DNA from: Erinaceus europaeus
Taxonomy: Eukaryota > Chordata > Mammalia > Eulipotyphla > Erinaceidae
NCBI RefSeq assembly: GCF_950295315.1
Contig: NC_080171.1
Coordinates: forward strand, 29,952,682-30,016,681
Length of the DNA stretch: 64,000 bases
Reading direction: 5' to 3'
Each line of letters starts with the position of its first letter. The stretch's first letter is position 1. A model generated the notes under the pieces. That model was given only the letters and a program-made list of their open reading frames with translations, was not told the origin of the DNA and made no database searches. A program made the position numbers and the translations under genes. Positions 33,417 through 43,382 of this stretch are shown here, in pieces.

Positions 33417-33422
33417 AATAAA
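33417..33422 (+). promoter_or_regulatory. LTR polyadenylation signal
   Basis: AATAAA, followed about 110 bp later by the L1 insertion within U5. Confidence 0.75.
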
Positions 33423-33530
33423 GAATTGAATTGCCTCGCCACCACCAGCTCAATTGCTGAGTCATCTCTCTCGATTTGCTGAGTGAGTAGCAGCCCAGGC
33501 TGGCTCTGTTCACATTCTATCCAACCCAGA
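33420..33530 (+). repeat. 111-bp TSD of inner L1, left copy
   Basis: aaagaattgaattgcctc... to ...ccaacccaga, matched over exactly 111 bp by 35,192-35,302 with 12 mismatches. Confidence 0.8.
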
Positions 33531-34187
33531 TATCTAAGTTTGGGGACTTTATTGGGGAGTGGAACACCTGGAATGGAATTAGAGAATACTATCAAAGGAA
33601 AGGTCTCATCCGAGTGATGAAGCTGAAGGGTTGTCATTTCATACCTGAAGTCTCTGGACACAGTCTGAAGTGAACCATGCTGGGGTGGCACTCGTTGCTT
33701 TGATTAGGTTGGGATCAGTATATGCAATATTATTTGATATGAATTGAGAGAAGCATGCAGGAAAGTGGGCCCCACCCTAAGGTTCCAGGACTGGGGGAAA
33801 TATAGGCTCTATAGTGGAAATGTGAGGTTCCTGCTGTCTTAGGGTTCAAGAAGACAATGGATAGTTACTGTTATCATCACATTATTTGGTAATTGGGTTA
33901 ACTTTGGAAGTCCCTTTGTTAGGGTTTGCTGTATAATACCCAGCATCTTGTATATAGCTGTGCTACTGGTTGCTTCTATTCTCCCTGGTCTAGGCTTTTG
34001 AGAGAGTTGACACATCAAAGACTCAGCCTATGTATTCAATAGACTCAGTCTGTGTTTTTAAAAGTTTGAGACATATGATCAATTTTTCCCCTCTCATATT
34101 AATTAAATAGTGGTTTATATGACTACACTTTAATAGGAATGTACATAAACACCATACCACCAGCAAAAGACTGTGTCCTTTCCCAAC

Positions 34188-34199
34188 CCCCCCCCCCCG
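34188..34199. repeat. Poly(C) run
   Basis: About 11 consecutive C in the reverse-strand L1 3' UTR G-rich block. Another C run is at 34,711-34,724. Confidence 0.85.
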
Positions 34200-34339
34200 C
34201 TGCCCCAGGAAGCCAAATGTTCACCCTCCCCACACCACAGGGTTTTTACTTTGGTGCCCTATTTAATCAGATCCTACTTTTAGTTTCCCTTTCTGTTCTT
34301 CTTTCTCAGCTTCTGTTGATGAGTGGGATCATACCATAC

Positions 34340-34590
34340 TCATCTTTATCTTTCTGTCTTAGCTGACTTAACATAATTCCTTCTAGCTCCATCCAAGATG
34401 GGTCCGATAAGGTGGGTTCATTGTTCTTAAGAGCTGCATAGTATTCCATTGTGTATATGTACCATAGCTTTCTCATCTACTGCTGAGCACCTGGGTTCCT
34501 TCCAGGTTTTAGCTATTATGAACTATGCTGATATGAACATAGGTGTACACATATGTTTTTGATTGGGCATTATGGAATCTTTGGGGTATA
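34340..34590 (-). pseudogene. L1 ORF2 C-terminal remnant (inverted)
   Basis: Minus strand reads the last ORF2 blocks (FIIAKTW-like, [12 protein letters not shown], SELSQ-like) with stops and substitutions; for example the WLRKL region is altered. Confidence 0.75.
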
Positions 34591-35191
34591 TCCAACCCCC
34601 AAGCCTAGATATAGTCCAGGTACCCTGAGATAGAGCATATGTTCACACATGCCCATAAATCAGGGAAAAATATATGCCTGAAAGCAGAAATACATGAGTC
34701 TGCGGGGAGTACCCCCCCCCCCCCAAAACACTTCATCTGCACTATTCCAGCTTTTAGGTCCATAACTGTTCAACAATTTGTTTGGCTTTGTATGCTAACT
34801 CTCTTTTCAGCCACCAAGTTCCAGATGCCAGCATGATGCTGACCAGGCTTCCCTGGACTGACAACCTCTCCAATGTGTCCTGGAGCTCCATTTCCCCAGA
34901 GACCCACCCTACCAGGGAAAGAGAGGGGCAGACTGGGAGTATGGTTTGACCAGTCAACGACCATGTTCAGCAGGGAAGTAATTATAGAAGCCCAACCTCC
35001 CACCTTCTGCAACCTACAACGACCCTGGATCCATACTCCCAGAGAGATAGAGAATGGGAAAGCTATCAGGGGAGGGGATAGGATATGGAGTTCTGGTGGT
35101 GAGAACTGTGTGGAGCTGAACCACTCTTATCCTATGGTTTTGTTAATGTCTCCTTTCTTAAATAAACAATAAAAAAGAAAAAAAGAAAAAA

Positions 35192-35302
35192 AAAGAATTG
35201 AATTGCCTCACCACCACCAGCTCTGTTCCTGAGTCATCTCTCTCGCTTCGCTGAGTGAGTAGCAGCCCAGGCTGGCTCCGGTAGCGTTCTCTCCAACCCA
35301 GA
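35192..35302 (+). repeat. 111-bp TSD of inner L1, right copy
   Basis: See 33,420-33,530; it continues without break into the LTR end. Confidence 0.8.
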
Positions 35303-35344
35303 GAGTACATGCCCGAGAAGAGGCACCCCCACACTAGCCTGGCA

Positions 35345-35350
35345 GATCTT
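35345..35350 (+). repeat. LTR TSD, right copy (GATCTT)
   Basis: Immediately follows the LTR terminal CA and precedes resumed L1 ORF2. Confidence 0.92.
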
Positions 35351-35585
35351 TACATGCCATACATCAGACAAGAGGTTAATAGCCAAAATATATAAAGAAC
35401 TTGCAGAACTCAACCACAAGATAACAAGTAACCCCATCCAAAAATGGGGAGAGGACATGAACATAATATTCACAACAGAAGAGTTCCAAAAGGCTGAAAA
35501 ACACATGAAAAAATGCTCCAAGTCTTTGATTGTCAGAGAAGTGAAAATAAAGATAACAATGAGATACCACTTCACTCATATTAGA
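35351..35585 (+). pseudogene. L1 ORF2 continuation after the LTR
   Basis: Reads HTSDKRLIAKIYKEL, NPIQKWGED and FTTEEFQKAEKHMKKCS, the ORF2 segment between RT and the Cys motif, then HFTHIRM before breaking off. Best reading frame continues that of 32,960. Confidence 0.85.
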
Positions 35586-35587
35586 AT

Positions 35588-35800
35588 GTTATCAATCTTT
35601 TAGAAGAGTTTAAAAGTAGAGGATTTGACTCTTCCTTGAAGATTTTGTAGAATTCATTCGTAATACCATCTGTCCCAGGACTTTTATTGTTGGGAATGTT
35701 TTTGATAAGTATTTCATTTTCTTTGGCTGTGACTGGCCTGCTCATATTTTCTAGTTCCTCTTTGTTTAATTTTTGAAGTTTGTAGTTAAAAAATGACTTC
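35588..35800 (-). mobile_element. L1 ORF2 fragment, opposite orientation
   Basis: Minus strand reads the ORF2 segment just before the RT palm: KNIPNNKSPGTDGITNEFYKIFKEE at about 35,700-35,620. It abuts the plus-strand L1 at 35,585-35,588. It could be a second L1 insertion cut by later events or a rearranged part of the same L1. Confidence 0.85.
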
Positions 35801-35813
35801 AGAACTGAGCTTA

Positions 35814-36074
35814 TAGGAGTTGGGCGTTAGTGCAGTGGGTTAAGCACACATGGTGCAAAGAGCAAGGATCCCGGTTTGAGCCCCCAGATTCTCACCTGCA
35901 GGGGAGTCGCTTCACAAGTGGTGAAGCAGGTCTGCAGGTGTCTATCTTTCTGTCCCCCTCTCTGTCTTCCCCTCCTCTCTCCATTTCTCTCTGTCCTGAA
36001 CATCAACAACAAGAACTACAACAATAAAATAACAAGGGCAATAAATAAATATAAAAAATGTTTTTTTTAAAAAA
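35814..36074 (+). mobile_element. Type A SINE with 13-bp TSD
   Basis: Plus strand: tRNA head 'ggagttgggcgttagtgcagtgggttaagcacac', B-box region 'ggtttgagccccc', core 'gtggtgaagcaggtctgcaggtgtct', CT-rich, 'aacatcaacaacaagaactac' tail. TSDs agaactgagctta (35,801-35,813) and agaactgagttta (36,075-36,087). Confidence 0.94.
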
Positions 36075-36087
36075 AGAACTGAGTTTA

Positions 36088-36539
36088 CCAAGGCACTGAA
36101 TTAAAATTGCAATGCTGAAAGGCATTTAGACATTATCCTTTCTCACTTTTCCCCTTTGTTCTCTTTTATTTCTCTGAGTGCCTTGTGCTGCCAAAATATT
36201 TACTTCCACTTGCCTCCTCCCCAGCCCCATTTGCTGCTTCTCTTGATTTGAGAATTGAGGGTACCAAAAATATTGAAAACTAAAGCTTTTGCCTTAGCAT
36301 GGTTTCTCAGCACTTCCTTAGCTGCTTCTCTTACATTCTTTTTCCCTCTTTGCCTTTACTTCAGCTTAATCCATACTTCCCTTTATGTATGGCTGATGGG
36401 CCAGCTAAGTAATATGAAACCATGACAGTGGACAGAACACAGCAAGGCCGTTGGTCATGATCCCTGTTGATGTTATTTGCGTTTCTAAAAGGAATGGAAA
36501 GAGAAATATTACACAATCTGTAATTGCCAAAAGAAGATG
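36088..36539. other. Unique sequence
   Basis: Nothing recognised. Confidence 0.4.
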
Positions 36540-36845
36540 TCTGGGGGGCGGGGGGAGCATGTGGTGGTGTACGTGGTTGAGCACACACATTGCCATGCTC
36601 AAACCCCTGCTCCGGGGAAGCTTCAAGAGCAGTGAAACCGTGCTATAGGTATCTCTTGTCTCTATTCTTCTCTATCTCCCCTTCTTCTCTCAATTTCTCT
36701 CTGTCCTATCAAATAAAGCAGAAAGAAAGAAAAAAAAGGAAGGAAAAATGATCCCTGGGGTGTGGATTTGTAGTATTTATATTTAGTCCCAGCAATCACA
36801 GAATAAATAAATAAATAAAAAAAGAGAAAGAAAGAAAGAAAAAAG
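36540..36845 (+). mobile_element. Type B SINE with terminal module
   Basis: 'gagcatgtggtggtgtacgtggttgagcacacacattgcc', 'gggaagcttcaagagcagtgaaaccgtgctataggtatctc', 'tctctctgtcctatcaaataaag', then 'tggatttgtagtatttatatttagtcccagcaatcac' and an AAAT/AAAG tail. Confidence 0.82.
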
Positions 36846-37453
36846 ACATCTGCTTGCTAACTATTAAGAAATCATTGAAAATCAACATTATAGCTGTCTT
36901 CTTGGGGGAAATGTTTTCCATGTGTGTATTTTCCTGTGTTGTCTTCATAGCGTCTGCCATCTGGAAGAGCTGTTGGGAATCTCTGATGACGTGGCTTTTC
37001 CAAGTCTTTCTTAACAGCTCCAGAACCCCCTTGAGTCTTGAAATGATTGCCCCTGTCTCCCCCCCCCCCCAATTTTGAAAAGCAACGTAGCAACTGAAGG
37101 CAGAGTTGGGGAGTTGATTTCATGATAGCTCTGCTCTGTCTGCACACCCCGACCTCAGACATGACTGCCAAGTTGTCCTCTTGTCTTCTTTCTCCTTCTC
37201 TTGCTAGTTTACCTTGTATGACCCTTTCTGTTTTAAAAAGGTCTTGGCCTTACATCATGTTTAGGAAAGGCAGCCTCAAATTTATGCAGCTGTGGAAGAT
37301 TATATCCGAGAGCATGGTGAGAGGTAGGGGAGGTGGGGGAAATTTGGGGAAACTATCATGTGCGGTTAATAGTTTCCTCATAAATCTTCCAATGATCTGA
37401 AAGTTGGTGATCTTCCCTCCTTTCTCTGTCCACTGACATTACTTAGAAAAAGA

Positions 37454-37458
<5 letters not shown>
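36846..37458. other. Unique sequence
   Basis: Nothing recognised apart from a C run at 37,060-37,070. Confidence 0.4.

Positions 37459-37531
<73 letters not shown>
37459..37531. repeat. (GT)n(GA)n compound microsatellite
   Basis: About 22 GT units run directly into about 14 GA units. Confidence 0.97.
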
Positions 37532-37532
<1 letters not shown>

Positions 37533-37666
37533 CTGGGTTAGAGTCAGTTAAAGCTTTGAGACAATAGATACCAACTCTCTCACATTCTAAAGCCAGGAGC
37601 ACTTCCCTCCTCTAAGCTACCATGGAAAGTACTGACTGAGAGTGCTCAGCTGCCTACCCACTTCTT

Positions 37667-38026
37667 TTTTTTTTTTTTTTTTTTTTTTCCCCTCCAGGGT
37701 TATTGCTGGGCTTGGTGCCTGTACCATGAATCCACCGCTCCTGGGGGCCATTTTTCCTCCTTTTGTTGCCCTTGTTGTTGTAGCCTCGTTGTGGTTATTA
37801 TTATTGCCATTGTTGACGCTATTCGTTGTTGGATAGGACAGAGAGAAATGGAGAGAGGAGGGGAAGACAGAGGGGGAGAGAAAGATAGACACCTGCAGAC
37901 CTGCTTCACCGCCTGTGAAGCGACTCCCCAGCAGGTGGGGAGCCGGGGGCTCGAACCGGGATCCTTACGCCGGTCCTTGCGCTTTGCGCCACATGCGCTT
38001 AACCCACTGCGCCACCGCCTGACCCC
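37667..38026 (-). mobile_element. Type A SINE, long form, with 17-bp TSD
   Basis: Reverse strand. Carries the extra terminal module ('ccagggttattgctgggcttggtgcctgtaccatgaatccacc') seen in type B copies, as well as the type A AAC/AAT tract, core and B box 'ggctcgaaccggg'. It links types A and B. TSDs ctgcctacccacttctt (37,650-37,666) and ctgcctatccacttctt (38,027-38,043). Confidence 0.94.
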
Positions 38027-38107
38027 CTGCCTATCCACTTCTTATATAAGAGGCCAGGAAAGGAGCTGAAGGTTATGTCTAGCAGTGCACTAGGCACCAC
38101 TCATTCT

Positions 38108-38210
38108 TGCATAGAAAAGAGTGGTCTGGGAGGTGGCACAGTGGATATAGCATAGAAAAAAGAAGAAACATTCTTCTCTCTCTCTCTCTCTTTCTCTCTC
38201 TTAGCAAAAT
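38108..38210 (+). mobile_element. SINE fragment with (CT)n
   Basis: 'ggtctgggaggtggcacagtggatatagcata' is a short-SINE head; a (CT)n run (38,173-38,203) follows. Confidence 0.5.
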
Positions 38211-38395
38211 GAACTTTAAGAAATCAGTGGAAACCTTCATTTGTGACCACTTCCATCTGGGGGATGGTATTTGACACCCATCTCATACTAGAGAAGCCGA
38301 GGGATTTCTGGCTGGCTGCTGGTGTGTGTGTGCTACAGAACCTAAGGAAGGCTGCAGTGGAGCATCATGCTCTTCTTGGGAGATAAGTAAATAGA

Positions 38396-38461
38396 GAGAA
38401 AGATAGATAGACGGATGGATGGATGGATGGACGGATGGACGGATGGATGGATGGATGGATG
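38396..38461. repeat. (GATG)n microsatellite
   Basis: GATA units grade into GATG/GACG units; near-perfect 4-bp period. Confidence 0.95.
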
Positions 38462-38588
38462 CACCAGGCAGAGAAAGCTTGACACTATTGAGGAGGTATT
38501 TGTGTGGCAGTGCATGGAGAATCCAAGAAAATAAGTCAACAGGCAGAAAACAAAGGGACAACGATGTTCTATTAGAATAAGCAAGTCA

Positions 38589-38870
38589 AGGGGCCAGGCA
38601 ATGGTGCACCTGGCAGAACACACGCATTACAGTGCGCAAACACCCACGTCCAAGGTCTTGCTCCCCACCTACAGGAGGAAAGCATCACAAGTGGTGAAGC
38701 AGTGCTGCAGGTGTCTCTCTTTCTCTCCCTCTCTATCTGTTCCCCTCTCAGTTTATCTTTGTCTTATCAAAAACAAACAAACTGGAAAAAATGGCTGTAA
38801 GAGATGGTAGATTCATGATGCAGGCACCAAGCTTGAGCAATAACTCTAGTGACAATAAAAATAAATAAGT
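38589..38870 (+). mobile_element. Type B SINE with terminal module
   Basis: 'gggccaggcaatggtgcacctggcagaacacacgc' head through 'gtggtgaagcagtgctgcaggtgtctc', 'cttatcaaaaacaaacaaactgg', then module 'gtagattcatgatgcaggcaccaagcttgagcaataactctagtgac' and AAAT tail. Confidence 0.88.
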
Positions 38871-39616
38871 AAGTGTATGCCACAACAAGTACTGTGCTAA
38901 AGTCACAAAAATGGCCTGCAGAGCTCCGGCAGAATACTCTACGAATGGGCATCTCCCATAGCCAGAAATCACTGGTGCAAGTTACCATCAGTGAAGAATT
39001 TCTGCCTGTTTTCATACCCTTAATTCTTGGCTGTGTGGAGGGTTGAGGAAACCATCAGTCAGAGAAATAAAGGTCCATCACACCTGCTAGGACTGGCAAA
39101 GGGGCAAACTTAATTTCTGAATAAAGTTTGGTGCTTGATCATTACACTGGATTTGGGGCACTAAATGTCAAAATGAGCTAGACTAAGAGATTAAAAAGAA
39201 GATGGGCTGTTTTATTCCTTGGTGGTGAGAAGATAAGCTTCAGTGGCTCCTGGGGAGTATTTGAAGGACAGAAGAAGTACTAGCCACAGAGCAGTTTTAA
39301 TCACACAGTGGGAGTAAAACAAAGGTGCCTGTGACCCTTTCTTCTGTTTATAGAGTTGGTGCTTCACACAGGGTGTGTGGTGAGGGATCATTCATTCCAG
39401 GTGGGCTCAGTTGGCTGGTTCTTCTCCTCAGTACAGGCATGGGATGGGACTAGCAGGTACTAGAGCATCTTGCTAATGTTTTGTCTTCTTCCTGGACCAC
39501 TGAATGGGATGTGTACGTTCTCATGGTGAAGGAAAGGACTAGACAGGAAAGGATTAGAGGACAAGTGGAGGCCTGTGAGAGCTCTTAAGACAAATTTAGA
39601 CATGAACCTGGTGTTA
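38871..39616. other. Unique sequence
   Basis: Nothing recognised. Confidence 0.4.
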
Positions 39617-40110
39617 TCAATTTTTATTTTATTTTTAAAATTTTTATTTATAAAATGGAAACACTGACAAGACCATATGATAAGAGGGGTATTATTTCAC
39701 ACAATCCCCACCACCAGAACTCCATATCTGATCTCCTCCCCTGATAGCCTTCCTATTCTTTATCCCTCTGGGAGTATGGACCCAGGGTCATTATGGGGTG
39801 CAGAAGGTGGAAGGTCTGGCTTCTGTAATTGCTTCCCAACTGAACATGGGTGTTGATAGGTCATCCATATTCCCAGCCTGTCTCTCTCTTTCCCTAGTGG
39901 GGCAGGGCTCTGGGGAAGCGGGGCTCCAGGACACATTGGTGAGGTCATCGGTCCAGGGAAGTCCATTTGGCATCATAGTAGAGTCTGGAACCTGGTGGCT
40001 GAAAAAGAGTTAACATATAAAGCCAAAAAAATTGTTGACTAATCATGAACCTAAAGCCAAGAATATTGCAGATGAAGGCTTGGGGTCTCCCTTTTGTAAA
40101 TTGTTGTCAA
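39617..40110 (-). mobile_element. L1 3' UTR, distal part
   Basis: Reverse strand L1 tail: A/T-rich end (39,617-39,652) for the poly(A), then 'ctcccctgatagcc', 'ctctgggagtatggacccagggtcatt', 'ctagtggggcagggctctggggaagcggggctccaggacacattgg', 'gttaacatataaagcc'. Truncated at about 40,110. Confidence 0.93.
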
Positions 40111-41119
40111 TTTTGACCATGTGCCCTTGTTCAGAGCAAGTCATCTATGAGAGAGTAATTCAAAGGGCAGAGATGTGCACTTCATGTATAATGGGGCCAC
40201 AGTAAAGGCACAGAAGCAGGAAGTGACAAAGAATGAGTTCCTTAAGGGAATACACCAAAGACACTGTGGGAAACTATGATGGTACAAGACTCATCATTGC
40301 ATATAGGTGGGGTGGGAGGATGGCGATCACATCTGCATTGCTTGTACCTTTCCACCCAGATCTGCCTTAGATACAATCAGTCATAAAAAGACTGAGGAAG
40401 AGAGGATTCAATTTATGGTGTATGTCCTCATGGGATATGAGATCAGTGTTTTCTCTTGCCATTTAAGAGGGAGTTAGGACTAAGGAGGGAGCCTTTTAAT
40501 TCCTCTGCTCTTTTGCAACTCTAGGAGCTTGTCCTGGGGTATACTGTCACCAGTAGAGTGAGGAACCTATTTCCTATCCTCTAATCAATCTTCAGTCATC
40601 AGAGAAGAACCTCAAAGGTTAAGCAATAGCTAGCTACTAAGGGGCATGAAAATCTGACTGAACCCCAGACTCTATTCTAAGGGTGCAAAGGATTTATTTA
40701 CTGCATATTTTCTAGACTCCAGAAAGAGGGCTAAATGTATCTGTGGAACATTTGACTTCATCTTCACCAGCGTAGTACTCCCTGATGACTTTGAATATCC
40801 CCAGTTAAATGTGAGGACCAGCACACAAAGGAGTGACTTTCCCCAGACCACACAACTCATGCCTGGCTAAGGTAAAGTGCTTGAGTTAATCTGTGTTGTA
40901 GTCACCATTGCCATTTGAGTCTGAACTGGAGGATCCATTGAGAAAAGATCCCTCAAAAAATCTCTGAGCTCCAGGTTGGGCTCACATATTTATACCATTT
41001 TCCATACTCCTATGGGGACCCCAGAATGAGTGCCCAGTGGGGGGAGGGGGAGGGACCTTTTTGAGATAAGCCATGTCATGGGGTTGATTGGCTGGCTGGA
41101 TAAAGCTTCATATATAACT
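40111..41119. other. Unique sequence
   Basis: Nothing recognised. Confidence 0.4.
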
Positions 41120-41560
41120 CTTCCAGAAAGACAACAGAGCAGATGAGATTAGGGATTTTAGGCTGGAAGAAATCTTGGAAGTCCATTTTAGGCAAGTTCC
41201 TAGGGGCACAGGACTATGGGAGTTTTGCTTGAGTTTTTTATCTAGCATGAAGTTGGATAAAAGCACTGGGAAAATTAGGGCAACAAGGGGAAAAATAAAA
41301 GGCTCTAGGAGCAGTGGCTTCATAGTGTAGGCACCAAGCCCCAGAAATAACCCTGGAGGCAAAAAAAAAAAAACTGGGAAAATTGTGTCAGAGTAGGGAA
41401 AAGGGCTAGAGTGTTGGATTAGGTCAGAGAGTAGCTCCAACTCTTGAAAACATTCTGTGGATAGAATTAACTATTTACTTCCATCCACCCAATGCTGGGA
41501 ACATTGCAGGCTGTGCTCATTTCAGGACCAATTTTCCTTGAGTGGGAGGGCAGGATACAC
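41120..41560 (-). mobile_element. Old L1 3' UTR fragment
   Basis: Reverse strand, collinear with 45,590-45,955: 'cagagcagatgagattagggatttta', 'ttgcttgagttt', 'ggaaaagggctagagtgttggattagg', 'gggaacattgcaggctg'. Contains a truncated SINE at 41,277-41,372. Confidence 0.82.
41277..41372 (+). mobile_element. 5'-truncated SINE (3' module only) with 12-bp TSD
   Basis: Only the last 96 bp of a SINE: 'agggcaacaaggggaaaa', then 'ctctaggagcagtggcttcatagtgtaggcaccaagccccagaaataaccctggaggc' and poly(A). Perfect TSDs actgggaaaatt at 41,265-41,276 and 41,373-41,384. Confidence 0.94.
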
Positions 41561-41704
41561 CAGCTTCCCTTTGGTCTGGGTTTCTTTTTTAGTGAGCAAG
41601 GAACTCTGCCTTTCTAGAATACCCAGCAAACCTCTTCAGGTGTTGTCTTCCCTTGTCAGAACTGGAGGTACACTCCCCTTCAGCCACAGTCTTCCTTGTT
41701 TTCT

Positions 41705-42065
41705 TTTCTTTCTTTTTTTAAAATTTCTTTATTGGGGAATTAATGTTTTATATTCAGCAGTAAATACAATAGTTTGTACATGCATAACATTTCCCAGTTT
41801 TCCATATAACAATACAACCCCCACTAGGTCCTCTGTCTTCCTCTTTGGACCTGTATTCTTCCCTATACCCACCCAGAGTCTTTTACTTTGGGGCAACACG
41901 CCAATTCCAGTTCAGGTTCTACTTGTGTTTTCTCTTCTGATCTTGTTTTTCAACTTCTGCCTGAGAGTGAGATCATCCCATATTCATCCATCTGTTTCTG
42001 ACTTATTTCACTTAACATGACTTTTTCAAGGTCCATCCAAGATCGGCTGAAACCAGGCTCTGCAT
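41705..42065 (-). mobile_element. L1 3' end, second lineage
   Basis: Poly(T)-rich start, then 'tttattggggaattaatgttttatattcagcagtaaata' (reverse of the terminal AATAAAG) and the 3' UTR, and at about 41,940-42,060 the end of ORF2 ('gacttatttcacttaacatgactttttcaaggtccatccaaga'). Same lineage as 6,595-6,773. Confidence 0.85.
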
Positions 42066-42244
42066 CTTGCTGTCATCTTTTCCTGGACCAATTGCAAGTG
42101 TTGACATAGCAACTATAGGAATTAGTACAGAGAAAATATTTTGGCCCTGTTGGATCTTTGACCAAAAGCTATGCTGGATGACTGACGGTATCATGACTCT
42201 TCATTCCAGAAGTGGCTGCCTTTGGGTTAAGAATTTTCTCTTAG

Positions 42245-42441
42245 GGGATCAGATTGTGGTATACCTGGTAGAGCACACCTGGTATAATGCACAAGGACCA
42301 GGGTTCAAGTCCCCAGTCCCCATCCATAGGGTGAGAAGCCTCAAAAGTGGTAAGGCAGTGCTGCTTCTTTCTCTCTCCCTTTTAAAAATCTTCAACCCCT
42401 ATCCATCTCTCTCTTTCTATAAATAAATAAAATATTAAAAA
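42245..42441 (+). mobile_element. Type B SINE
   Basis: 'gatcagattgtggtatacctggtagagcacacctgg', B box 'gggttcaagtcccc', CT-rich and 'tctctttctataaataaataaaat'. Confidence 0.85.
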
Positions 42442-42442
42442 G

Positions 42443-42735
42443 AGTTTTTCTTGGACCCGAGATTGTCACACCTTTATACATGTTACCATGTGTAAAGACT
42501 AAGGTTCAAGTCCCCAGTCCCCACCTGCAGTGGGGAAGCTTCACAAATGGTGAAGCAGAGCTGCACATGTCTCCTCCTTCTCAACCTCTCTCTCCTCTCA
42601 GTTTCCCGCTGTCCTATAAAGAAAAGAAAAGTTTATAAAGGGAGAGGGATGGCTGCTGGAAGCAGTGGATATCTAGTGTAGGTACTGAGCCTCAGTGATA
42701 ACCCTGATGTAAATAAAATTAAAAAGAAAAATTCA
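42443..42735 (+). mobile_element. Type B SINE with terminal module
   Basis: 'gacccgagattgtcacacctttatacatgttaccatg', 'aggttcaagtccccagtccccacctgcagtggggaagcttcacaaatggtgaagcag', 'gtcctataaagaaaag', 'gcagtggatatctagtgtaggtactgagcctcagtgataaccc', A-rich end. Lies in tandem with the preceding SINE. Confidence 0.88.
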
Positions 42736-43044
42736 GAACTATTCAAAGTTTGTGGCTAAATGTAGATCAAACCTGTAAGGTAGAGTGCTATTTTATGTTC
42801 ACACTATCTTACATATCTAGATATTCTGAGCTGCAAGCCCTGAAGAATTACTTTTGAGTATATGGAAGAAAAAGAAAAAGATAATGAAAATAGTTTCTTC
42901 TTAACCAATTTCTCTAAGAAGCTAATAAACTCTAAGCTTGTGATGAGAAATTTGGCATTGAGTCTACTCTTCCTTCCACCAACCTGACTTATCACACAGT
43001 GAAGGCCCTTAGAAAAAGGAAAGTCATGCTACCACGCTCTTTGC
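42736..43044. other. Unique sequence
   Basis: Nothing recognised. Confidence 0.35.
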
Positions 43045-43382
43045 AAAGGAGGTCAGGCAATGAGTGACAAACTGGATGAGGGTGCATGTTACCATGTGAA
43101 AGGAGCCTGGTTGAAGGAGCCTCTGCCCCTCCCACCTGCAAGGGGGAAGCTTCACAAGTGGTGAAGCAGTGCTGCAGGTATCTTTCTTCCTCTGTGTGTG
43201 TGTCTATCTCCCCTCCCCTCTCAATTTCTTTCTGTGCTACCATATAAGAGAGAGAGAGAGAGACAGAGAGAGACAGAGAGAGAAAAAAGAAAAATGGCCA
43301 CCAGGAGCAGTGGATTTGTAGTGCCAGCAATAACCCTGGTGGCAAAAATAAAACAACAACCAAAAAAGGGCAGACAAAAATA
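43045..43382 (+). mobile_element. Type B SINE with terminal module
   Basis: 'ggcaatgagtgacaaactggatgagggtgcatgttacc' head, 'aagcttcacaagtggtgaagcagtgctgcaggtatc', (GA)n expansion at 43,248-43,286, 'atggccaccaggagcagtggatttgtagtgccagcaataaccctggtgg'. Confidence 0.85.

Larger units (their letters stand above)
33531..35191 (+). mobile_element. L1 insertion with 5' inversion inside the LTR
   Basis: Left part, 33,531 to about 34,590, is inverted: its minus strand reads ORF2 C-terminus, then proximal 3' UTR. The right part, about 34,595-35,191, is direct: distal 3' UTR, 'ccttatcctatggttttgttaatgtctcctttctt', AATAAA and poly(A). The two parts abut on the RNA at the 'tagata' sequence (33,531 and 34,603), so almost nothing was lost. 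This is a clean twin-priming product. Confidence 0.92.
32961..35344 (+). mobile_element. Solo ERV LTR (about 0.6 kb) split by an L1
   Basis: Starts TGTGGGG (32,961), ends CCTGGCA (35,344), with a 6-bp TSD. LTR parts are 32,961-33,530 and 35,192-35,344. AATAAA at 33,417-33,422 marks the R region. A 6-bp TSD fits class II (ERVK-like) elements. No internal viral genes are present, so this is a recombined solo LTR. Confidence 0.85.
28805..35585 (+). mobile_element. L1 element, near full coding length, degenerate
   Basis: Plus-strand L1 with ORF1 (28,842-29,807) and ORF2 (about 29,860-32,960, resuming at 35,345-35,585). The gap is a solo LTR carrying a further L1. ORF2 stops short of its C-terminus at 35,585, where an inverted RT fragment begins, so the 3' UTR and tail are lost. 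The 5' UTR is also not recognisable. Many stops and shifts; not active. Confidence 0.93.

Noticed and set aside
38396..38461. Regular short repeats considered as a CRISPR-like or satellite array
   Set aside because: It is a simple 4-bp microsatellite without spacers.
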